62,000 nt of DNA, from positions 1 through 62,000 of the forward strand of contig RPFO01000189.1 of the NCBI GenBank assembly GCA_009746045.1. The letters run 5' to 3'. The translations under genes were made by a program, and so were the position numbers. Below, piece after piece: positions 46,974 through 53,968 of this stretch (position 1 is the first letter of the stretch; the number at the start of each line of letters is the position of its first letter). Source of the DNA: Mesostigma viride (lineage: Eukaryota; Streptophyta; Mesostigmatophyceae; Mesostigmatales; Mesostigmataceae). The notes beneath the pieces are model-generated. The model saw nothing but the letters and a program-made list of their open reading frames with translations. It had not been told where the DNA came from and ran no database searches.

Positions 46974-47179
46974 ATGGTTCCGGAGGAACTTCAGTAGGTA
47001 GTGAACGAGACGACTATCCCTTGCCACATACACCTTTTCAAGACCCCTTCCGCGTCCAGGAACAAGAAGTCGACACTTCCTTGATAGGTAATGGGCGGGT
47101 CGCCTTCAAGCTAGGAGCGTCGTGCTGCCCGTTTCGGGACACGCTTTACCTAGAAGCTAGACCTGCTCACAGCGGATAA
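46820..47179 (+). CDS. Arg/Gly-rich leader ORF spanning the LTR-internal junction
   Basis: ATG at 46820 lies inside the 5' LTR; the 119-codon frame crosses the LTR end and the putative primer-binding site and stops at 47179. The LTR-encoded part is basic with an RGRGGGRYPRR segment; the rest has no recognisable motif (DDYPLPHTPFQDPFRVQEQE). In the 3' LTR the same frame is cut short by host sequence. It could be a translated upstream ORF of the genomic RNA, or chance. Confidence 0.35.
   Translation: MAYYSNTYVNALRSAPSRSSFARGLSRGGLTSLGSIRPIRGRGGGRYPRRNNGSGGTSVGSERDDYPLPHTPFQDPFRVQEQEVDTSLIGNGRVAFKLGASCCPFRDTLYLEARPAHSG
46975..46992 (+). promoter_or_regulatory. Putative tRNA primer-binding site
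   Basis: TGGTTCCGGAGGAACTTC begins one base after the LTR end, the expected place and with the expected TGG start (complement of tRNA CCA). The matching tRNA was not identified. Confidence 0.45.
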
Positions 47180-47496
47180 ATCCTTTCGTAGTTAGCCTGT
47201 CCTTCGCCTTGTTTTCCTGCTTACGGTTGTTTCCTGCCTTAGATCGGGGAGTATTACTGTTCGGAGACGATTAGCGTCGCCGTACCTACACCTTTTTCCT
47301 TGTGCTGCTGCTTTATTAGACGGCCGCACCCGCAGAGTTACGGGGCGCTGTGTTAGGACGAGCGCTGGGATATCCGGCCGCTGACTTAGGACGAGAGCTG
47401 GAAACTCCCGCCCTCCTTCTTCTTTCGGTGATCCAGATCGTCAAGCTAAGTCGCCTACCCCTACCTCGTCTAGCTTGACATCACAAGACACGCCAG

Positions 47497-47993
47497 GTGA
47501 GTTATCATGAGTCAACGTCGTGTTTTTACTGCGCCTTCCCATTCATCTAGTGATAATAGTTTAGCTAAGTATTACGTGGTTATTACCCCTCAATGGTCAG
47601 CCATTTTCCTCTCTTGGTCAGATGCTAGGAAGATAGTGCAAAACCGTACATATAATGTAATTAGGTATAAGAAATTTGTTACCTTCGAGGAAGCTCAACA
47701 ATTCCTTATAGACCATAGCGTATCAGATCTAGGCCTACACGTACGTTCTACTCCTCATGGTCGCCCTCCTGTAGAAGCTCTAGATTTTGCTACCCCTCCT
47801 TCGTCTCCCCCTAAGAGGGCTGCATCCTCTTCTAGCTTAGATACTCCTCTCACCTTGGAATTCGGTTCCCTATCCATTACTGTTGTTAAAAAGGACTGAT
47901 TTAAATTGTTCCTTTCTGTTAAACCATTAAAATCTTTTCCTTTTCTTTCCTTGCCTTATATTAGGCCTTGTCCTTTATCCTTGCTGCTTTCAG
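47497..47993 (+). other. Candidate alternative intron containing the hybrid-binding ORF
   Basis: Left border CAG|GTGAGT (exon ends 47496) is a perfect consensus donor, 10 nt before the ATG of the ORF at 47507. Right border is a strong T/C-rich tract ending TGCTGCTTTCAG (47993), 30 nt before the gag-region ATG at 48024. Removal would bring the first gag ATG directly behind the leader. Confidence 0.55.
47507..47899 (+). CDS. RNase H1 N-terminal/viroplasmin-like hybrid-binding ORF
   Basis: 130-residue protein. Residues about 20-68 match the hybrid-binding (caulimovirus-viroplasmin-like) fold found at the N-terminus of RNase H1: AKYYVVITPQWSAIFLSWSD, then IRYKKFVTFEEAQQFLIDH, with the conserved aromatic start, the G/S-IFLSW strand and the YKKF...EAQQF helix. 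This fold binds RNA-DNA hybrids or dsRNA. The C-terminal half is Pro/Ser-rich and ends TLEFGSLSITVVKKD. It stands alone, separate from the pol RNase H. It lies between a consensus donor and acceptor, so it would be made only from unspliced RNA. The assignment is by pattern; a profile search would settle it. Confidence 0.68.
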   Translation: MSQRRVFTAPSHSSSDNSLAKYYVVITPQWSAIFLSWSDARKIVQNRTYNVIRYKKFVTFEEAQQFLIDHSVSDLGLHVRSTPHGRPPVEALDFATPPSSPPKRAASSSSLDTPLTLEFGSLSITVVKKD

Positions 47994-48023
47994 TTAGATT
48001 TTTGATCATTTACTTAAACAAAA

Positions 48024-48575
48024 ATGGATCCAATGGGTGGTAACCTGTCGCCTATACCTACCAATACTCCTACTACCAATAATAATAATAATACTACTAA
48101 TAACATTAACAACAATACTCGTGGTAACCGACGGGACTCCTTGGAAACGGTACACCATCTCACTCCTCAAGGTATTCTGCGTACCTCACCGCCTTCTCCT
48201 GCTGCTGGTGGTCGCCGTCGTCCCTCAATTACCCCACCTACCTATGAACAACGTATTTCCCAAGTCAGATTTAGTGAGGAACCTTCTTTCGTTGTGAACC
48301 AGGCCCCTGCCCCTTCTGCAACCTTGGCTCACCCCTCCAGCAGGTCCTCACACACTAACAATGCTCCTAGGCCTCCTTCCCACCCTGTGCCTTCAATGCC
48401 TGCTATTAACACGGGTCGTACCTCGGCCCCTGTCGGCCCTTCTGGGCGCCCTAGTGCAGTCCCCTTTTTCCCACCTGCTTCCTGGTCCTACCCTGAGACG
48501 GCCTATGAGGCTGCCCAGGTTCCTACCCGTGTGGCTGATTTAGAAGTTAATAATGATTTCAGTACCATGCCCTAG
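48024..48575 (+). CDS. N-terminal gag-region ORF, low complexity
   Basis: 183 codons from ATG at 48024. Starts MDPMGGNLSPIPTNTPTTNN with an Asn/Thr run, then Pro/Ser-rich and disordered-looking. Its end overlaps the beginning of the main gag frame by 18 nt (48557-48574), between the TGA that closes the gag frame upstream and the TAG that closes this one. A -1 shift inside that window would read both as one protein. I see no classic X-XXY-YYZ slippery heptamer there, so a single-base indel is as likely. Confidence 0.6.
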   Translation: MDPMGGNLSPIPTNTPTTNNNNNTTNNINNNTRGNRRDSLETVHHLTPQGILRTSPPSPAAGGRRRPSITPPTYEQRISQVRFSEEPSFVVNQAPAPSATLAHPSSRSSHTNNAPRPPSHPVPSMPAINTGRTSAPVGPSGRPSAVPFFPPASWSYPETAYEAAQVPTRVADLEVNNDFSTMP

Positions 48576-49780
48576 ATGATAGGAATTATGATCATTTTGC
48601 CTATTCCTCTCTTCGTGAGCAATATACTGTCCCCTTCTCCTATGGGCACCATCCGGAAACGGTGGCTCCCTCTAGACCCCTACCCAAGACTTTTCCTATC
48701 CCTTCCTTCTATCCCGCTTATGTAGCAGTGGAAGATAGTGGCCCTATGGGAAAAACTGATTCTTCTAATCCCCCTAAGCCTCCTGCTCTTCCCCTCTTTG
48801 CCAACCTTCCTAAGCTGGATGTCAAGTCTACCCCTCAACAGTTTTTCACCTTCATTATGTTGCTCACCCAGAACACAGAGTCCTGGCAGAACCACAATAG
48901 GTGGCGCCTCTCTGATGCTGTACTAGTTCCTCATTATCTTACTACCTGCATTACTCCTGAACTTGCTAACCTCATCCAGTGTGAGTCTCTTGCCTCTCAT
49001 GCCTACCCAAACTCTGTAGCAGAATTGTTCAAGCGTTTAGAGAACCATTTAGTCCCTCCCGATGCAGATTGGCAGGATAGATTATCCTTTGGCACCTTGC
49101 AGCAGGGTACCAAGTCCTTCAAAGAATATATGAAAGAGTTTGATGCTCAGATGGTACGAATTAGGGATCTGTCGGGTGCAGAAGTGCGTGCCCGCTTCCT
49201 TCAGGGCCTCAGTAGACCCTTATTGCGTGAAGTCAAGCGCCAGTTCTCTGCCTACCGTTTTACTGACCTGCCCCTCAAGCATGTGCGCCAGCATCTTTTA
49301 CGTGTAGCAGATTTCTTCTCCACGCCTTCTCTTCCTACCCGTTCCCGTATTAATAATATTATCCTTACCCCTGAGGAGGAGAACTCCTATGTAGAAGAAT
49401 TAGATATCTGTGTGACTGACCTTTCAGCTCTGGATGTCTCTCATATTACCTGCTATCATTGTAAGGAAGTAGGTCATCTTAAACGTGAGTGCCCCAAGTT
49501 CCTTTCGGGTGCTCCCCCTCATCCCGACGCTCGCCCTCCTCGTACCCCTCAGCGTGCTCCTATTCGTCCCACTTCAGGACGCATTCCTTCAGCTACCCCT
49601 AGTAGGCTGAATGCTGTGCAGACAGGATCCCCAGGGTTCCCCTATGATAATCAGGCTCCCGCACCCTCTTCAATCCCTCGTGACCCTCCAGCAGTGGCTT
49701 TTCCGCCAGGGTCTTCTTCGGGGTTCGTTCCTATGGATTTGGGGGGGGAGGGGAACAGTAGGCCTGTCAGCCGGGGGTAA
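48557..49780 (+). CDS. gag: Gag: capsid-like domain and CCHC zinc knuckle
   Basis: Open frame of about 407 codons; GTG at 48662 is the first start-like codon, so it is probably entered by frameshift from the upstream ORF. It contains a Retrotrans_gag-type capsid segment (PQQFFTFIMLLTQNTESWQN, FKEYMKEFDAQMVRIRDLSG, VRARFLQGLSRPLLREVKRQ) and a nucleocapsid knuckle CYHCKEVGHLKREC (CX2CX4HX4C). A basic, Pro-rich tail follows. The frame runs into a G8 run at 49741-49748 and stops at 49780; pol continues in the +1 frame. Codons are A/T-ending, in contrast to ORF3. Confidence 0.88.
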   Translation, partial: FQYHALDDRNYDHFAYSSLREQYTVPFSYGHHPETVAPSRPLPKTFPIPSFYPAYVAVEDSGPMGKTDSSNPPKPPALPLFANLPKLDVKSTPQQFFTFIMLLTQNTESWQNHNRWRLSDAVLVPHYLTTCITPELANLIQCESLASHAYPNSVAELFKRLENHLVPPDADWQDRLSFGTLQQGTKSFKEYMKEFDAQMVRIRDLSGAEVRARFLQGLSRPLLREVKRQFSAYRFTDLPLKHVRQHLLRVADFFSTPSLPTRSRINNIILTPEEENSYVEELDICVTDLSALDVSHITCYHCKEVGHLKRECPKFLSGAPPHPDARPPRTPQRAPIRPTSGRIPSATPSRLNAVQTGSPGFPYDNQAPAPSSIPRDPPAVAFPPGSSSGFVPMDLGGEGNSRPVSRG

Positions 49781-52256
49781 CCTGGACAGGTCCTTAGATA
49801 GTACCCCAGATATTAATTTTTGCTTGCCTGTTTTTATAACCTCTGTAGGAGCTGAATCATCCCTACCACTACGTGTGCGTCCTCTTATGTTCTTGAATGG
49901 TGGTTTAACCGTCCCTCACACTGTTGTAGACCCCTTCTTGCATGCTGATGAACTCTTGAATGTCTCTGTGTTGGTAGATAGCGGTGCGGCTAGCTCCTTT
50001 GTGAGCGAGGCCCTAGTTAGACGTTTAGGACTAGTCCCTACCCCTCACACCAAACCCGTTACTGTTCATTATGCTGATGGTCGCACCAGTCATTCCCCGG
50101 GTACGGTGTCCCTTCCCATGGTTATACAAGGACGTACTGTCAACCTGACGGCCACTATAGGCCCTATCACTACCGCTGATGTATTACTAGGATTAGATTG
50201 GCACCAGGATAATAAGATTACTATTAATTATGATACCATGGTCATTTGGTTTCCAGATAGCTCTTACTGGGTACCTGAACGTCATTATAGATTGGAAAAT
50301 TTATCCTTGGTAGATATTACTCCTCCTACACCTGTTGATCCTCCTGTAAGACCTATACCTGAAGTAATAATGTCAAATGACGAATTACGTTCTGAATTAA
50401 AGCAAAATGGATACCTATTATGTATGTTCCTTCAGTTAGAAGTACAACAGATACCTAGCACTAACAATAGTGTGGATATAGATGTAAATACAGTGGATAC
50501 AATAGGAGTAGGATTTACTGAAAATGAAATAGTAAGATACATGGCTGTGATAGATTCCTCAAAAGTATTTGAAGAAAAGACTCCTTCTTATCCTCCTCCT
50601 CGTTCTGTTTTACACCGTGTAGTTATCAAGGACGGTGCAGTTCCTACGCACTCTCCGATGTATAGAATGGGCCCTACCGAGTTAAAGGAACTAAAACAGA
50701 TTTTAGTGTCATTATTAGAAGCAGGATTGATAGAGCCTAGTAACTCCCCCTACTCAGCTGGTGTCCTGTTAGTTCCTAAGCCAAATGGCAAGTTTCGCCT
50801 AGTTACTGATTATAGGAAGTTGAATGATATTACTGTGAAATCTAAATACCCTCTACCTCGTATTGACGATATATTTAATAAGGTTAAAGGTTCCACTTGT
50901 TTCACAGTACTGGATTGTGCGGATGGTTTTTGGCAGTTGCGGATAGCTCCTGAGGATTGCCATAAAACCGCCTTTGCTACCCCTTTTGGTCATTACCAGT
51001 TTAGAGTAGCGGCTATGGGACTCTGTAACTCGCCTGCCTCTTTTCAAATGTTAATGAATGAAGTGCTTAGACCTGTTATGGGAAATTCTCATCTTCCTCA
51101 GGTGTCCTCTGATCTAAAGGATCCCTCCTTCTCCTCTGTTTCTTTATCTGAGCATGACCGTTCTTGTGCTCAAGCTTACTTAGATGATATTCTTATTTAC
51201 TCTCCTGATTTTGAAACGCACCTACGTGATTTAAAGAAAGTATTAGAAATAATGGCTGAAAATTCTTTGTGGGCGCGCCGTGCTAAAGTGCGTTCGGGTA
51301 GGAGTGTCCCATTTTTAGGGCACGTTCTGTCAGATGCCGGGGTCGCTACCGACCCGGATAAAACTAAGTCAATTCAGGAATGGCCTACTCCTACCGACGT
51401 TAAAGGTGTACGTAGTTTCCTAGGAATTGCTTCTTACTATAGGCGTTTTATCCCGCGTTTCGCCACTATAGCAGCCCCTATTAATCATTTATTAAAGAAG
51501 GATATCCCCTTTGTTTGGAGTAGTGAGTGTCAGTCTGCTTTTCAGTGCCTAAAATCCCTACTCCTTTCCCCTCCTGTACTCATCCTACCGGATACTACTA
51601 AACCCTTTGTTGTGGCTACAGATGCTAGTAAAGTAGCTATAGGTGGTGTCCTTCTCCAGGATCAGGGTCAGGGCTTACAGCCAATTGAATATATCTCTAG
51701 GACAATGCTCCCTGCGGAGCGTAACTATCCCGTCCACCAGCAGGAACTCTTAGCGGTGGTGTATTGTTGCCACGCGTGGCAGCACTTCCTTAAAGGTGCT
51801 CAATTTGATGTCTGCCTGAATGAACCCTGTGAGCTAGATCCTTATAGGTTAGTTATCCAAACGGATCATCGTCCCCTTACCCATCTTCTCTCCCAACCCA
51901 ACCTTACCCCTCGGCAAGCGCGCTGGATGGAATTTTTAGCACAGTTTTCCCCTTTTAAACTTCAGTATGTCAAGGGTGTAGATAACATAGTACCAGATGC
52001 ACTCTCTCGTCGTGCAGACTATTCCTTCTTCGAGGACCTTGATGTTCTCAATATTACTCTAGTTCCTACTACTATGGGTGTAACCCCTTATGGTGAACTA
52101 CCTGATGATGATTCCTATGCCTACCTCTTTCATACAGCTGTTCGCATGCCTGATCTCCTTTCTCACGTAGGACTCTCTCTCCCGTGTGAGGCCCTTCCTG
52201 TGGCCTCGGTGGGGGGGAGGGGAAAAATAAAATTTCTATACCGCTTAGCCATATAG
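49758..52256 (+). CDS. pol: Pol: aspartic protease, reverse transcriptase, RNase H
   Basis: Frame is open across the gag end; the given start is just after the G8 run. Protease with VLVDSGAASSF and VLLGLDWHQ; reverse transcriptase with LVPKPNGKFRLVTDYRKLND, VLDCADGFWQLRIAPED, AAMGLCNSPASFQMLMNEVL and catalytic YLDDILIYS; connection FLGHVLSDAGVATDPDKTKS; RNase H with ATDASKVAIGGVLLQ, HQQELLAV, TDHRPLTHLL and PDALSRRADY. About 60 residues between the RT fingers motif and YLDD form an insertion (VSSDLKDPSFSSVSLSEHDR) relative to typical Ty3 RT. The frame ends at 52256, before integrase, after a second G7AGGGG run at 52211. Confidence 0.95.
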   Translation, partial: VGLSAGGNLDRSLDSTPDINFCLPVFITSVGAESSLPLRVRPLMFLNGGLTVPHTVVDPFLHADELLNVSVLVDSGAASSFVSEALVRRLGLVPTPHTKPVTVHYADGRTSHSPGTVSLPMVIQGRTVNLTATIGPITTADVLLGLDWHQDNKITINYDTMVIWFPDSSYWVPERHYRLENLSLVDITPPTPVDPPVRPIPEVIMSNDELRSELKQNGYLLCMFLQLEVQQIPSTNNSVDIDVNTVDTIGVGFTENEIVRYMAVIDSSKVFEEKTPSYPPPRSVLHRVVIKDGAVPTHSPMYRMGPTELKELKQILVSLLEAGLIEPSNSPYSAGVLLVPKPNGKFRLVTDYRKLNDITVKSKYPLPRIDDIFNKVKGSTCFTVLDCADGFWQLRIAPEDCHKTAFATPFGHYQFRVAAMGLCNSPASFQMLMNEVLRPVMGNSHLPQVSSDLKDPSFSSVSLSEHDRSCAQAYLDDILIYSPDFETHLRDLKKVLEIMAENSLWARRAKVRSGRSVPFLGHVLSDAGVATDPDKTKSIQEWPTPTDVKGVRSFLGIASYYRRFIPRFATIAAPINHLLKKDIPFVWSSECQSAFQCLKSLLLSPPVLILPDTTKPFVVATDASKVAIGGVLLQDQGQGLQPIEYISRTMLPAERNYPVHQQELLAVVYCCHAWQHFLKGAQFDVCLNEPCELDPYRLVIQTDHRPLTHLLSQPNLTPRQARWMEFLAQFSPFKLQYVKGVDNIVPDALSRRADYSFFEDLDVLNITLVPTTMGVTPYGELPDDDSYAYLFHTAVRMPDLLSHVGLSLPCEALPVASVGGRGKIKFLYRLAI

Positions 52257-52281
52257 CGACTAGGTCAGGAAAGTCTTATGA

Positions 52282-53892
52282 AAACGTAGTCCCCTAGGAC
52301 CTCCCCTTCTCTTCGGCAAGGCGGTAGGAGATCTCTTTAAACCTGTTCTGGATACTTCTGTAGCGATGCCTACCTCTGATCTTGAACGCCTTATTAGTAG
52401 ATTTACGGCCACTGAGCCGGAAGCATTAGCTGCCATTGCTGCACATCCCCAACAATTAGGCAAGCACCCTTGTAAATTTGTAGGTGGGTTTTTATATGTG
52501 CAGATAGCAGATTCTCCCCCTCAATGGCGCCTGTATGTCCCTCCTATCTGTCGCTCCTCCTTGCTCTTTGAGTTGCATGACTTAGCTGCTCACCAGGGTG
52601 GTAAACGGGTACGGGACCTAGTAGCCCGCTCTTATTACTGGCCTTCCCTTTATAAGGATGTGGATGAGTATGTTAGAACTTGTCAATCTTGCCAGGAAAT
52701 GAAACCCAATAATGTAGGACAGATAGCAGAACCTAGGACCTTGCCTGACCCTATCATGCCTTGGGATTCTATCATGATGGATTTTGTAGGACCTTTTAGA
52801 AAGAATGATAGGGGCAATGCCCAAATCCTTGTGTTCATAGATCGTTTTACTCGTATGTGCCATCTTGTGCCGTGTCCTTTAGAACTCACCGCACGTGATT
52901 GCGCACGCCTATACCTCAATAATGTATATAGATATCATGGATTGAGTAGGCAGTTTATTAGTGATAAGGATAAATTATTTACCTCAGATTTTTGGCAGCA
53001 GTTTTTCGCTGCCATCGGTACCAAGGTTACCTACGGTACTGCCTACCACTCCTCCTCCTCTCATTTAGTAGAGCGTCTTAATAGAGTAGTAGAAGAAGCG
53101 CTTAGGCACTATGTTAATGGCTCGGGTAGTGATTGGGAGGATTATTTATGTTTGGTAGAGTTCTCCCTCAACAATTGTCCCCAAGCTGCGCATGGATATA
53201 CGCCCTTCTTCTTAGATACTGGGAGACAGCCCCTTACCCCTACCTCTCTCTTAGCTAGTCCTCTACGGGACAAGGATGATGTGTCCCGAGATACTGTAGA
53301 AGGTGTACAGTCCTTACTAGATAGAATGAAAACTGCTCATGACCACGCGATCTCAGGGTATCAAAAAGCTCAGGCTAAGTACCTTGCTAGGTTGCGTGCC
53401 TCCTTAGATAGACGAGCACCTGAGATAGAAGTAGGAGATCTAGTATTAGTAGAAGGCCCCCGTGTTGGCCGTTTTGCTCATAAGTTTGAAGCAGAACTGA
53501 AGGTCAAACTTAGGCCTGCCTTCTTAGGACCCTTCCATGTGTTGTCTAGGGTAGGAAATTTCTTGTATAAGGTCGATATCCCTACCTCTTGGCAAACGCA
53601 TTCAAACACCTTCCATAGGAGCCAGCTTAAACTGTACCACCCTAGTACGTTCGCTGGCAGGGAGTTAGCGCCTGCCCCTTTAGAGCATAATCCTGACACT
53701 GGGGAAGTAGAAGACGAAGTAGAAAGCATCGTGGCCCATCGAGATATCAAAAAGGGCCGCGGTACCCAGCGTCAGTATAAAGTGAAGTGGATGTATGCTC
53801 GTAGTGAAGTAGATAAGGTTTGGTATACGGAGAGTGAGCTAGATGGGTGTAGTCGCCTGCTGCAGGAATATAAAACCCTGCACAAGCTCTAG
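52282..53892 (+). CDS. Integrase with chromodomain-like C-terminus
   Basis: Frame opens at 52282; first ATG 52366 (508 codons to the stop). H2C2 zinc-binding domain (HDLAAHQ...CQSC), then the DDE core: first Asp in MMDFVGPF, second in ISDKDKLF, Glu in LVERLNR. After the core come the GPF/Y-like LGPFHVLSRVG and a terminal chromodomain-like segment (VESIVAHRDIKKGRG, YKVKWMY, VWYTESELDGCSRLLQEY), which marks the chromovirus lineage and may direct insertion to particular chromatin. It is separated from pol by about 25 nt with stops in both frames, so either two indels or separate expression must be assumed. Confidence 0.93.
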   Translation, partial: KRSPLGPPLLFGKAVGDLFKPVLDTSVAMPTSDLERLISRFTATEPEALAAIAAHPQQLGKHPCKFVGGFLYVQIADSPPQWRLYVPPICRSSLLFELHDLAAHQGGKRVRDLVARSYYWPSLYKDVDEYVRTCQSCQEMKPNNVGQIAEPRTLPDPIMPWDSIMMDFVGPFRKNDRGNAQILVFIDRFTRMCHLVPCPLELTARDCARLYLNNVYRYHGLSRQFISDKDKLFTSDFWQQFFAAIGTKVTYGTAYHSSSSHLVERLNRVVEEALRHYVNGSGSDWEDYLCLVEFSLNNCPQAAHGYTPFFLDTGRQPLTPTSLLASPLRDKDDVSRDTVEGVQSLLDRMKTAHDHAISGYQKAQAKYLARLRASLDRRAPEIEVGDLVLVEGPRVGRFAHKFEAELKVKLRPAFLGPFHVLSRVGNFLYKVDIPTSWQTHSNTFHRSQLKLYHPSTFAGRELAPAPLEHNPDTGEVEDEVESIVAHRDIKKGRGTQRQYKVKWMYARSEVDKVWYTESELDGCSRLLQEYKTLHKL

Positions 53893-53944
53893 TCGTAGGC
53901 CTTCTCCTCTCTTATGTTATGTCTGCTGTCGACGGGTGGTTGGT

Positions 53945-53963
53945 TGTCCCCTCCCCTCCGCAG
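53945..53963 (+). promoter_or_regulatory. Candidate 3' splice site for ORF3
   Basis: TGTCCCCTCCCCTCCGCAG ends at 53963, only 5 nt before the ORF3 ATG at 53969. With the consensus donor at 47496/47497 it would produce a subgenomic ORF3 message, analogous to env splicing in retroviruses. Inferred from sequence only. Confidence 0.5.
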
Positions 53964-53968
53964 CCGTC

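Noticed and set aside
53843-53968. Starting ORF3 upstream inside the integrase end
   Set aside because: That stretch overlaps the integrase C-terminus in another frame, and the ATG at 53969 directly follows a strong splice acceptor.
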